Source: Stutzerimonas frequens (GTDB lineage: Bacteria; Pseudomonadota; Gammaproteobacteria; Pseudomonadales; Pseudomonadaceae). From it: DNA of 64,000 nt. The notes beneath the pieces are model-generated. The model saw only the letters and a list, made by a program, of their open reading frames with translations, was not told the DNA's origin and did no database searches. Where the stretch lies: positions 124,001-188,000 of the forward strand of contig NZ_JAMOHM010000004.1 of NCBI RefSeq assembly GCF_024448335.1, given 5' to 3'. Positions 1 to 7,482 of this stretch are shown here, piece after piece. A program made the position numbers and the translations under genes. The number at the start of each line of letters is the position of its first letter. Position 1 is the first letter of the stretch.

Positions 1-823
1 CAGCACGCTGGGCCTCTTGAATTCGTGCATTGAGCTCAGCCAGTTGAGGATTGCCACCGAAGATACGAGCCTGCAGCTCAGCCAAGGTCGGCACTGATGC
101 AGGCAGAGCAGGCCAACCGGCGGGCTCCGCCAGCGGCGAGTTCGCAGGGCGCGCCAAGATGCCGTTCAACCGCGCCGCCGTGCCGCGTCGGTCGCGTTCC
201 AGCGTCAGCAGCTCGCTCTGCAGACTGGTGTGCTCGGTCTGAGCCTTGATCACGTCCTGTTGCGGCGCAAGCCCCACTCTGTAGCGAGCTTGGGCAATAC
301 TCTCAAGCTCATCCACCAGCGCCCGCAGCTCCTCGGTGACCTGGATGGCTGCGTGGGCATACTGGTATTCGTTGAAGGCAAGCTTGACGAGACTCCTGAG
401 CTCGACTCGGCTCAGGCGCTCGCGGGCCGCTGCCTGCTCGGCGCCCGCCTCTGCGATCTCGCGAGCAAGCCCCCGCTTGCCGCCAATAGGAAAAGTCTGA
501 CGGAACGCGTAACGTGTGCTGCCAACGCCGCTGGGCGATAGGCTCGGGTCGTCGCGGGCGATGCCCATTTCCTCAAAAGTGAGCATCGGGTCCGGGAGCG
601 CACCGGCTACATCGGGACGCTCCCAGGCGGCCTGCCTCTCATGCCCGACAGCCCGGAGCTCTGGGCTCTGCCGTTCAAGCAGGTCTAGCAGCGGAGGCAA
701 CGTGGCGCCAAGCTCGGCTGACCCTGGCGAAGCCTGCGCGCCGCTGCTCAGAGCAAGGCCTAGGATGACGGGTGCTAGCAGCCCCCAACTGCGGACGGGC
801 AGCGGCTGAACGATCCAGTTCAT
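1..823 (-). CDS. TolC-family outer membrane efflux protein (CusC/CzcC-like), partial
   Basis: An open frame runs from the ATG at 823 to the left edge of the window without a stop, so the 3' part is missing. The start is preceded by AAGGAG. The first ~30 residues form a signal peptide (VRSWGLLAPVILGLALSSG, then AQA). The mature part has the outer membrane factor signature: an N-terminal helix (LLDLLERQSPELRAV), the GALPDPMLTFEEMG stretch, the FRQTFPIGGKR strand and long Ala/Glu/Arg-rich helices. Such proteins form the outer channel of RND metal efflux pumps of the Cus/Czc type. The RND and adaptor genes would be expected further left. The start overlaps the stop of a small upstream ORF (ATGA), which suggests translational coupling. 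Confidence 0.85.
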   Translation of the reverse strand, partial: MNWIVQPLPVRSWGLLAPVILGLALSSGAQASPGSAELGATLPPLLDLLERQSPELRAVGHERQAAWERPDVAGALPDPMLTFEEMGIARDDPSLSPSGVGSTRYAFRQTFPIGGKRGLAREIAEAGAEQAAARERLSRVELRSLVKLAFNEYQYAHAAIQVTEELRALVDELESIAQARYRVGLAPQQDVIKAQTEHTSLQSELLTLERDRRGTAARLNGILARPANSPLAEPAGWPALPASVPTLAELQARIFGGNPQLAELNARIQEAQRA

Positions 824-975
824 AGAATCTCCTTACTGCAGTGCCGGTCCCGTTGATTGCAGCAACGACAACTAGAATATTCGAGGACTTCGGCTTGCGC
901 ACCACGCCAGTCATGAGCGGAGAGCGGAAACGGGTGTGCCGACCAGGCGCGATATTTGATCAAGTCATTCATCAT
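820..975 (-). CDS. small ORF coupled to the TolC-family gene
   Basis: A 51-residue ORF begins with two successive ATG codons (975 and 972) behind a GGAG at a good distance. Its TGA overlaps the ATG of the downstream outer membrane factor gene. The product has a Cys cluster (SSCRCCNQRD) near the C-terminus and no signal peptide. I do not recognise a family. The good ribosome binding site, the ATGA overlap and the CopR-type box upstream at 1090 favour a real leader or small metal-binding peptide. The short length means it could also be only a translated leader. Confidence 0.4.
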   Translation of the reverse strand: MMNDLIKYRAWSAHPFPLSAHDWRGAQAEVLEYSSCRCCNQRDRHCSKEIL

Positions 976-1089
976 GTTTAACTCCGAAGCACGCAAATTT
1001 CGGCACAAGGGAAAGCTTGGACCCGTTTATGAGCGAGCTATTGTTTGGCTTTATTGCAGATCAGACCTGTCGTTCATATAACTTAAACT

Positions 1090-1103
1090 TTACATTTATG
1101 TCA
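1090..1103. promoter_or_regulatory. CopR/CzcR-type box TTACATTTATGTCA
   Basis: Matches TTACA-N4-TGTMA, the direct or inverted half-site layout used by Pseudomonas heavy-metal OmpR-family regulators. It lies between the divergent cusC-like operon (minus) and the Met-rich/oxidoreductase operon (plus). It could serve either. Confidence 0.55.
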
Positions 1104-1273
1104 GTTACCTAAACTAACATATTTTCAGCGTACTACTCGCAAAACACCTGCTATCTCCGCCGCCGCAAACCACAAATAACCTGCTACCTCCTCTTCAAAA
1201 TCAATACAACTATTTCACCAACAAACGTGAAAATGTAATGCACAAGTAAGGTTTACGACAGCTTCTTCTCTGT

Positions 1274-1292
1274 AGGCTATTAGTAATAGCCT
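1274..1292. promoter_or_regulatory. inverted repeat AGGCTATT-AGT-AATAGCCT
   Basis: A perfect 8-bp inverted repeat with a 3-nt centre, about 65 nt before the first gene of the plus-strand operon. It could be an operator or an mRNA hairpin in the 5' leader. The rest of 976-1358 holds the CopR-type box at 1090 and no visible gene. Confidence 0.4.
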
Positions 1293-1358
1293 GATCTGTA
1301 AGGTAGTTTTTCCTACGCCCACAGCCAAAGTCAGAAAAAAAACCATTAGGAGGTTGTC

Positions 1359-1865
1359 ATGAGACCGCACCGACGCACACCCCTCGCTCCAATTTGCTTC
1401 GTGGGAATACTCCTCGCTGGGACGACGCTCGCTGATGACGACATGCACAACAAGAACGCCATGCCTAGCCCAATTGGACAGCAGCCCACCAGCACGCCAT
1501 CGGCGCACGCTACCGATCCGAAGTCCTCTGCTCCTCAGAATACGCTTGCAACGCCCGATGCCATGGCCACGCACATGGAGGAGATGGCAGCCATGATGCG
1601 CCAAAAGGGGCAAGCCATGGAGGCCATGGGCCGACAGATGCAGGAAGGCAGCATGCAGATGCATCAACAGGCCATGGCGATGAAGACTGGCGACGCCTCT
1701 GCGCATCAGGGCATGGACATGTCTGCCACGATGCAGCACATGCAGCAGATGAATGAGGACATGAAGCACTGCGAGATGCAGATGCAGAGGGTTGACGCCA
1801 CCATGCAGAAGATGGATTCGAGCATGGGTGGCGGTATGGCTAAGAAGAAGATGGGCCACATGTAG
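1359..1865 (+). CDS. secreted Met-rich putative copper-binding protein
   Basis: A 168-residue protein with an AGGAGG ribosome binding site just before the ATG and an N-terminal signal peptide (ICFVGILLAGTTLA, cleavage near residue 26). The mature chain is dominated by Met, Gln, His and Lys: about 29 Met residues, many as MxxM, MxxxM or MH pairs (EEMAAMMRQKGQAMEAMGRQ, MQHMQQMNEDMKH), probably a helical rod. It has one Cys. This composition is typical of periplasmic Cu(I)-binding chaperones or sponges such as CopM/PcoE-like proteins. No catalytic motif is visible. It is 14 nt upstream of the membrane oxidoreductase gene, so it is most likely the first gene of that operon. Its role as the metal-binding partner of the reductase is inferred. 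Confidence 0.75.
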   Translation: MRPHRRTPLAPICFVGILLAGTTLADDDMHNKNAMPSPIGQQPTSTPSAHATDPKSSAPQNTLATPDAMATHMEEMAAMMRQKGQAMEAMGRQMQEGSMQMHQQAMAMKTGDASAHQGMDMSATMQHMQQMNEDMKHCEMQMQRVDATMQKMDSSMGGGMAKKKMGHM

Positions 1866-1879
1866 CGGAGGCCGGCGCG

Positions 1880-4072
1880 GTGCTAACGGAAGACTTCGTA
1901 CGGTGGAAGCGAGTCGCCGCTGCAGCCACGCTGGCGATGCTGCTAGCTCCCGGAACTGCTGGCGCTCAGTCGGCTGCTGATCTACACGCAGCTTATTTGC
2001 AAGGCAAGGTCGGCTACACCACGGCTGCGCAGCTGGTCGCTGCCGGCACGGCATCTGCCCAGGGCGGCGGCTCGATGGGTGGTGTGCCGATGGGCACCAC
2101 GCCGGCGGCTGGCGTGCCGATGGGCGACGACGATCACGCCGCGCATCATCCGGACAAGGCCGGAAGCATGGCGGTACCGCAGCCGGCGCCAGCCGATGGC
2201 ATGCCGGCGCAAAGCAGCAGCTCGATGAACGGCATGCCGATGAGCGCCACACCGCCGGCTGACGCATCGGCGGGCGATGACGATCACGCCGCGCATCACC
2301 CGGACGCGACTGCCAGCATGCCGGCTTCGAGTGGTGCATCGATGGCCGGTTCCATGGGCGGCATGATGGCCGGTTCCATGGGCGGCATGATGGACGACAT
2401 GATGCGCGGCTGCCGCGGAGACGAGTGCGGTCGGGATCGGCGCCTCAACAAGCTGCTGTATCCGCAGCTGATGGCGCTACCGGATCTACCGCCGGAGCGG
2501 CGCGCGAGCGTTGAGCAGCTCGCCCACCACCGGATGCACGAAGGGATCCAGCTATTGGCGTCCCTGTCGTCGGAGGCGTCGCACGCGGTCCAGCGCAACG
2601 ACTACGGCGGCCTGCAGGAAGCATCCGACCGCATGCGCGTGGCCTGGGGCGAATTCGACAGCGGCTTGTCGGCCTACCGCGCACTGGCCGAAGGACAGGC
2701 GCCGCGGGGGATCGCGCTGGCGTGGTTCCGGCGCGAGATGAACCTGACCGATCCCCTGACCACGGCCCCGGCGCACGGCGTCTTCGGCCTGTCGGGCTTC
2801 CACTACTTCACGATGGCGTTGCTGCTGGCCTTTGCGCTGCTGGCCGCCTGGATGTACGTGGCGCGAACCCGACGCACGAATGCGGTCCTCGCCACGTTGC
2901 GCACCGGGGCACCGGTGCCTCCGGCCCCCGCCGCTGCGCCTCGTTCCGGTGTGGCGCCGGTCCCCGCGGCGTCCGTGTCTCCGGGCGTGCCGGCCGAGGG
3001 CGAGCCGCAGGCACGCGCACCCGTGTCCACCATGGGCGGCTGGGTGGGCAAGTTGCGGGTCGCACGCGTCTTCCAGGAGACGCCCAAGGTCAAGACGTTT
3101 CGGCTGGCGCCAGTGGAGGGCGTGGGTGCGCTGCCGTTCGAGTTCGAGCCCGGCCAGTTCCTCACGCTTTCGGTGCATTCAGGCGGGAACCAGGTCAAGC
3201 GCTCGTATTCGATCGCTTCATCGCCATGCTGCCACGGCTGGTGCGACCTGACGGTCAAGCACGAAAGCGGCGGCATCGTCTCGGGTTACCTGCACGAGCA
3301 GGTGAAGGAAGGCGATCTCCTAGATGCGTCCGGCCCCTACGGCCGCTTCACCTTCCGCGGCGTCGAGTCCGACAGTGTCGTGTTCCTGGGCGGCGGCGTC
3401 GGCATCACGCCGCTGATGAGTTCCATCCGCTACCTGACCGACCAGAGCTGGAACGGCCGGATCGACCTGGTCTACGCCTGCAAGGACCTGGAAAGCGTGA
3501 TCTTCCGCGACGAGCTGAACCAACTCGCCCGCCGGCATCCGAACCTGCATGTGTCCATCGTGCTGAGCGACGAGTCATCGGCGGCATGGACCGGCCCGCG
3601 TGGGTTCATCACCGCCGAACTGCTGGGGCAGATTCCGCAGATCCGTTCGCGCCGCATCCACTTGTGCGGTCCGTCGGTGATGATGGACGCGGTCCGCAAC
3701 GAACTGGGCAAGCTGGGCATCGACCTGGCGTCGGTTCATTCCGAGCTGTTCCTGAGCCCCTCCAGGACAGTGCCTCCCGGCCTGGAGGTGTCGGCGGGCG
3801 ACACGGCGACGGCCGTCACCTGCAGCTTCGAGCGGTCCGGAAAAAAGGCGCCGCTGGCGGCCGGCCAGACCGTTCTCGAGGCCGCCGAAGAGGTCGGCGT
3901 TCCGATCGAATATGCCTGCCGGCAGGGTTACTGCGGCCTCTGCAAGATCAAGCTGCTGTCGGGCGAGGTCACCATGGACGTGGACGACGGTCTGACGCCA
4001 CTCGATCGTTCCTCGGGCGTGATCCTGGCCTGCCAGGCGAAAGCGTCGGCCGATATCTCGGTGGATGCGTAG
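1880..4072 (+). CDS. Met/His-repeat periplasmic domain fused to FAD/NAD(P)H/2Fe-2S reductase
   Basis: A 730-residue protein starting at GTG 1880 behind AGCGGAGG. Layout: signal-like segment 1-30; low-complexity Met/His region ~60-175 with two copies of GDDDHAAHHPD and tandem MAGSMGGM repeats; helical region ~185-285 with HHRMH; membrane helix ~306-328; Pro/Ala linker; FAD domain ~390-490 with RSYS (441-444); NAD(P)H domain with GGGVGITP (504-511) and LCGPSVMMD; plant-type 2Fe-2S ferredoxin domain with Cys 680, 685, 688 and 718. With the N-terminus in the periplasm, the flavin and iron-sulphur domains lie in the cytoplasm. They would pass NAD(P)H electrons to the adjacent b-type cytochrome. 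Stop and next start touch (TAGATG). The fusion of a metal-binding periplasmic head to a reductase is unusual. Confidence 0.8.
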   Translation: MLTEDFVRWKRVAAAATLAMLLAPGTAGAQSAADLHAAYLQGKVGYTTAAQLVAAGTASAQGGGSMGGVPMGTTPAAGVPMGDDDHAAHHPDKAGSMAVPQPAPADGMPAQSSSSMNGMPMSATPPADASAGDDDHAAHHPDATASMPASSGASMAGSMGGMMAGSMGGMMDDMMRGCRGDECGRDRRLNKLLYPQLMALPDLPPERRASVEQLAHHRMHEGIQLLASLSSEASHAVQRNDYGGLQEASDRMRVAWGEFDSGLSAYRALAEGQAPRGIALAWFRREMNLTDPLTTAPAHGVFGLSGFHYFTMALLLAFALLAAWMYVARTRRTNAVLATLRTGAPVPPAPAAAPRSGVAPVPAASVSPGVPAEGEPQARAPVSTMGGWVGKLRVARVFQETPKVKTFRLAPVEGVGALPFEFEPGQFLTLSVHSGGNQVKRSYSIASSPCCHGWCDLTVKHESGGIVSGYLHEQVKEGDLLDASGPYGRFTFRGVESDSVVFLGGGVGITPLMSSIRYLTDQSWNGRIDLVYACKDLESVIFRDELNQLARRHPNLHVSIVLSDESSAAWTGPRGFITAELLGQIPQIRSRRIHLCGPSVMMDAVRNELGKLGIDLASVHSELFLSPSRTVPPGLEVSAGDTATAVTCSFERSGKKAPLAAGQTVLEAAEEVGVPIEYACRQGYCGLCKIKLLSGEVTMDVDDGLTPLDRSSGVILACQAKASADISVDA
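2123..2305 (+). repeat. in-gene repeat pair coding GDDDHAAHHPD
   Basis: Two near-identical 33-nt copies (2123-2155 and 2273-2305) encode the same acidic/His-rich peptide within the Met/His region of the reductase fusion. The segment between them repeats the Gly-Met-Pro theme. They probably arose by internal duplication of a metal-binding unit. Confidence 0.7.
2342..2389 (+). repeat. 24-nt perfect tandem repeat coding MAGSMGGM
   Basis: Two exact head-to-tail copies of a 24-nt unit (2342-2365 and 2366-2389) encode MAGSMGGM twice. Such a repeat is prone to copy-number change in frame. Confidence 0.85.
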
Positions 4073-4762
4073 ATGCGCAACCAGGATCGCATCATCGCGA
4101 CGATCATCTTCTTGATGCTGGTGGTCCTGTGGCTGGGTTTCCTGGTGCACCGCTCTTCCTTCTTCGCCGGAAGCCTCCTGGGTGGCGTGTTCGGCGTCGT
4201 AGGCGCGGCGTTCATGCTCGTCCCGCTCACCTACACCGTAATCAAGCGCAGCGCTACGCTGCGCCGCGCATTCACCAGGAAGCATGGCTTCGGCGCATTG
4301 CTGCAGGCGCACGTCTATTTCGGCTTGGTAGGCGCGCTGTTGGCCATCCTCCATAGCGGGCACAAGTTCCAGAGTGCGCTCGGCGTCGCGCTGACGGCAT
4401 CGATGCTGCTGAGCGTGCTCACTGGGTTCATCGGCCAGCATTACCTGCGCTACGTCGCGGAGAACATCCGCGAGAAGAAGGCGCAGATCGACGGGCTGTG
4501 GCGCCTTCTGGATGGGCAGTACTGGGCCTACGCGCAAGGACCAACAGCGGGCGTTGCCGGTACGCCCAAGGCCAGCGCCGAACTGCTGCCACTGGCATCC
4601 GCCGCCGCCGATCTGCAGTACTCGATCCAGTTCCAGGAGCGGGTGCGCAGGCTGTTCAACGCCTGGCTGTCGGCACACATCGCGTTCTCGATCATCTTCT
4701 ATCTTCTGCTGGCGTTGCATATCTGGGCTGGCATCTACTTCGGGTTGCGGTGGTTCAGATGA
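4073..4762 (+). CDS. membrane b-type cytochrome (ferric-reductase-like)
   Basis: A 229-residue integral membrane protein that starts directly after the stop of the reductase gene. About five hydrophobic segments are visible (residues ~8-26, 35-57, 78-95, 103-120, 200-225). His80 and His94 in one helix pair and His202 and His216 in another have the same 14-residue spacing. This is the pattern of bis-heme b electron carriers of the ferric reductase/NADPH oxidase type. The gene order places it as the membrane relay between the cytoplasmic flavin/2Fe-2S protein and the periplasmic heptaheme cytochrome. It overlaps that next gene by ATGA. I know no gene name for it; heme binding is inferred from the His pairs. 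Confidence 0.7.
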   Translation: MRNQDRIIATIIFLMLVVLWLGFLVHRSSFFAGSLLGGVFGVVGAAFMLVPLTYTVIKRSATLRRAFTRKHGFGALLQAHVYFGLVGALLAILHSGHKFQSALGVALTASMLLSVLTGFIGQHYLRYVAENIREKKAQIDGLWRLLDGQYWAYAQGPTAGVAGTPKASAELLPLASAAADLQYSIQFQERVRRLFNAWLSAHIAFSIIFYLLLALHIWAGIYFGLRWFR

Positions 4763-5562
4763 GTCGAAAGGGAAAGATCCTCGCCGCGCTGCTCGCGGTC
4801 CTGGCGCCGGTGTCGGCAGTCGCACTGTGGACATACCTTCCGCAAATGCAGCGCGCCGCGACGTGGCAGAACATGGCCTCTCCGGGCCCCCTGTCCAGCG
4901 CACATGCGTTTCTCAAAGAGGACTGTGCGGCGTGCCACACGCCGGTGAAGGGCGTGGAGGACGCGACTTGCGTGGCCTGCCATGCAAACGAGACCGTCCT
5001 GGTCCAGCGACAACCGACGGCATTCCATGCCGACATCGCCGGCTCGAACAACTGCGTGGCCTGCCACAAGGAACACGACGCCGGCCGCAGCCTGCGTGGT
5101 ATGGACCATGCGGCTTTGACCGACATCATCGTGCGATGGCTCGATCGGGCCCCGGAGGGTCATGAGGGGGCGGTGCTGCTCGCGCACCTCAAGGCACACC
5201 GGCCCGAGGCGCTGCCGGGCAACCTCTCGCTTGCCAACGGCATGACTTACAAGGAGACGCTGCTGGACTGTGCGAGCTGCCACAAGACCACCGACCCGCA
5301 CGTCCAGGTCTTCGGAAACGACTGCGCGACATGCCACGGCACGACCACATGGTCGATTGCCGAGTACCGGCATCCACCGCCGAGTTCCACCGAGTGCGGC
5401 CAGTGCCACCTCGCGCCGCTCAGCCACTACAAGGAGCACTTCGGAATGATGTCCAAGCCGATAGCGGGTGTCAGGAATGCGGAACCTGAGCAGTGCTATC
5501 TCTGCCACCAGACCACCTCATGGAACGATATTCGGGGAATAGGCATCTATGACCACCATTGA
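4759..5562 (+). CDS. membrane-anchored heptaheme c-type cytochrome
   Basis: A 267-residue protein whose ATG overlaps the TGA of the b-type cytochrome gene. An N-terminal hydrophobic segment (ILAALLAVLAPVSAVALW) anchors or exports it. Seven CXXCH heme c motifs follow: CAACH, CVACH, CVACH, CASCH, CATCH, CGQCH and CYLCH, with many extra His residues as distal ligands. The spacing resembles multiheme cytochrome c3/c7-like proteins. Its position after an NAD(P)H reductase and a b-type membrane protein indicates the periplasmic exit of an electron transfer chain. The terminal acceptor (Cu(II), Fe(III), another periplasmic oxidant) cannot be read from the sequence. Confidence 0.85.
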   Translation: MSRKGKILAALLAVLAPVSAVALWTYLPQMQRAATWQNMASPGPLSSAHAFLKEDCAACHTPVKGVEDATCVACHANETVLVQRQPTAFHADIAGSNNCVACHKEHDAGRSLRGMDHAALTDIIVRWLDRAPEGHEGAVLLAHLKAHRPEALPGNLSLANGMTYKETLLDCASCHKTTDPHVQVFGNDCATCHGTTTWSIAEYRHPPPSSTECGQCHLAPLSHYKEHFGMMSKPIAGVRNAEPEQCYLCHQTTSWNDIRGIGIYDHH

Positions 5563-5573
5563 CGGGTGTTTCT

Positions 5574-5909
5574 ATGAACCTTGAGGCACCTCATGCAGCG
5601 ATTGAGATCGCGGTGATCGGGTTCGAGATTGCAGGGGTGCTCGCTATAACTTTCGGAAGTTTCATAGCGCTCTATCGCTTTTTTTTCAATTACAAAGGGG
5701 CCGCATTGACGGATCGCTCCCGGTCATTACGGCAAGATATTGGCGGCGCGATTGTGCTAGGACTAGAATTCCTCGTTGCTGCCGATGTCATACGAACGGT
5801 TGTAATTGAGCCCTCGCTACGAAACGTTGCAGTACTTGGTTTGATAGTACTTGTCCGAACATTTCTCAGCTACACGCTCCATATGGAAAATAAAAGCCGC
5901 GAGTCGTAG
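5574..5909 (+). CDS. DUF1622 family small membrane protein
   Basis: A 111-residue protein with three hydrophobic segments, matching DUF1622: an N-terminal helix (IAVIGFEIAGVLAITFGSF), then RSLRQDIGGAIVLGLEFLVA with the conserved Arg and Gly-Leu-Glu, then a C-terminal helix. The ATG at 5574 is chosen over an in-frame TTG at 5559 because it removes four unusual residues. The gene follows the cytochrome by 11 nt and closes the operon. The function of DUF1622 proteins is unknown. Its lower GC content than the three preceding genes suggests it may have joined them separately. Confidence 0.7.
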   Translation: MNLEAPHAAIEIAVIGFEIAGVLAITFGSFIALYRFFFNYKGAALTDRSRSLRQDIGGAIVLGLEFLVAADVIRTVVIEPSLRNVAVLGLIVLVRTFLSYTLHMENKSRES

Positions 5910-5924
5910 GCACCCCTCGCGGCT
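5895..5924 (+). terminator. hairpin at the end of the oxidoreductase operon
   Basis: AGCCGCGAG and CTCGCGGCT pair over a 12-nt loop that contains the DUF1622 stop codon. There is no T-tract, so termination is uncertain. Confidence 0.35.
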
Positions 5925-6142
5925 ATGTATGTACTACTAAGCACATCGCTCAGCTGGGCAGTTTCCCCAGACGGCCCCATGCCAGTACCCGCACCGATTC
6001 GCCATAAAAACGGCAAGGCTAGTAACGATTGTATTGCTGAAATGCTTATGACCACCGCCGCACCAGGAGCATGTCTCGGGCTGCGACTACCGCCTCGGAC
6101 TCTTACGTTTATGCAGGCTTCGATGGGTCGATAGGTGGTGTC

Positions 6143-6472
6143 TTATCTCCGACAGTTCGTTCCGGCGACCCGATACTCAACAATCGCCAAATCACCCTTA
6201 GAGTCCTCATAGGTAATTTGGGCCGGCATCACATCGTTGCAGGTCATATCGGTTCGCGTGGTACGAATTACCTTGGCGATGTCCAACTTCATCCCATAAC
6301 GATAATGGACAACTTCGGGAGGCTTCTTTCCGACAGAAGTAGCGTACTCCCGCATAGTATTTTCGTTCGCACGTATCATTTCGCCATACTCGCGATCTGA
6401 GCTACCCTCTGCCAAGGATAATGAGCTCACGCTCATAAAAAACACTGCTGCCGTAATCTTGAAAGCTTTCAT
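6143..6472 (-). CDS. DUF2790 family secreted small protein
   Basis: A 109-residue protein with an AGGAG ribosome binding site and a signal peptide (TAAVFFMSVSSLSLAEG). The body carries the DUF2790 pattern: VVHYRYGMKLDIAKVI, a conserved Cys, PAQITYEDSKGDLAIVEYRV, and a final Cys. The segment after the signal peptide (SSDREYGEMIRANENTMREY) resembles the N-terminus of the copper-induced PtrA-type proteins. Such genes are common in Pseudomonas copper clusters but have no assigned activity. A TTACA-N4-TGTTA box lies 71 nt upstream of the start, the same position as in three other small secreted protein genes in this window. Confidence 0.75.
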   Translation of the reverse strand: MKAFKITAAVFFMSVSSLSLAEGSSDREYGEMIRANENTMREYATSVGKKPPEVVHYRYGMKLDIAKVIRTTRTDMTCNDVMPAQITYEDSKGDLAIVEYRVAGTNCRR

Positions 6473-6543
6473 AACCAGCTCCTAACTTAACGTGTGTGAT
6501 GAAATTATAAGAGCGGCAAGCTGTTACTCATATGACGCGGTAA

Positions 6544-6557
6544 TTACACTGGTGTTA
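6544..6557 (-). promoter_or_regulatory. CopR-type box TTACACTGGTGTTA
   Basis: One mismatch to TTACA-N4-TGTAA, 71 nt upstream of the DUF2790 start codon. The spacing matches the boxes at 8379, 23324 and 45732. Confidence 0.5.
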
Positions 6558-6619
6558 TGAATCAAATTACCCAAGGATTAAGTGGGGCCGGTAGCATTCG
6601 AGCAAGCATAGCCATCCCG

Positions 6620-6990
6620 ATTAATTGGCTCAGTTACCTAGCGGCCACACCATATGAAAATCATTCAGCCGTTGAGCTGGGGGTCGCAGGCGCTCAAGTT
6701 TTAAATTTGAGAGGCCCATCCACGCAGCGCTTCTGGCTAGGACGGGCCGACGGGTGACAGGCGCCCCTCGGCTCTTGATGAAGGGGCATAGAACTGGCAC
6801 TGCCGGAGCAGAGAACAGCATCGGCATCGACCAGGGGCGTATTCTCGATATGCGCCGCATCAGACTTTCCCGGCTCAAAGCTGGGATACTGACCGCTGCG
6901 ATCTCAGACCAAAAGATGGGTCTCGTCGATCACATGCATCGCTTTGCGTGACGTCCGCGTTTGCAAGCTACCCGCGGCAATTATCGGTGC
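6620..6990 (-). pseudogene. decayed transposase-like remnant (IS1595/ISXO2-like?)
   Basis: The minus strand between about 6990 and 6620 contains a short stretch reading VIDETHLL. After frame changes come SRESLMRR, FSAPAVPVLCPFIKSRGAPV and LARSAAWMGLSNLKLERLRP. These echo, in order, the catalytic D-E-T, the 'IPVLVARDRQGAT' and the 'L..R.A' segments of IS1595-family (ISXO2-like) transposases. Stops and frame shifts break it everywhere. The assignment rests on motif memory only. The rest of the gene-free stretch 6473-7482 shows no convincing gene; a short ATG ORF with a good AAGGAG at 7436 ends after 12 codons. Confidence 0.3.
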
Positions 6991-7482
6991 CTTTTGGAAG
7001 ACATCACGAGGAAGACCACATACTGCTCGACAATGACAGACTCAACTTGGTAATAGCCTATGTAGGAGGCGATAGCGGCGCGGCCATAAGGGGCGGCATT
7101 CAGAATGGCAATGGAGCTTCAAAACGCTGCGTATCGTCACACTTTTGGTCAGGGCCTCATATTCGCGGCAGAGAACGCGATCGCGATCGGCGGCATATCA
7201 GAGCGGACTGGTGGTTTTCCACAGCGACTGTAGTGATTTCGTAGCAGCACCACTGGGTCCCCCACAGACATTCGCTCAACTGGTGAAGTAGACGCCAACT
7301 GAATGTAAAAATTGTATGTGCTGTGGAAAAATTAAATCACTCGCTCATGTTGCTTTGAGCTGAGCCGAGAAGGCCGACTCAGCCCATTGTTGCATGACAC
7401 GCTGTCAGGATCCTCCTCCCGTGTAAGGAGACGTTATGATCCGGCTTACCCCTGTGGCAGCTACTCAGAAATAACTTTCTTG

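Noticed and set aside
1215-2339. Long minus-strand frame (374 codons) opposite the Met-rich protein and reductase head
   Set aside because: It is antisense to two well-supported genes. Its His/Arg-rich translation is the mirror of Met/His repeats, and it has no domain.
2722-4356. Plus-strand frame of 544 codons overlapping the reductase
   Set aside because: A shifted frame of the reductase gene with Arg/Pro/Gly-rich low-information translation.
3575-4903. Minus-strand frame of 442 codons
   Set aside because: Antisense to the flavin/2Fe-2S, b-type and heptaheme genes in GC-rich DNA; no family features.
7436-7474. Short ORF (MIRLTPVAATQK) with a strong AAGGAG
   Set aside because: Only 12 codons. 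It might be the start of a lost gene, but nothing after it supports that.
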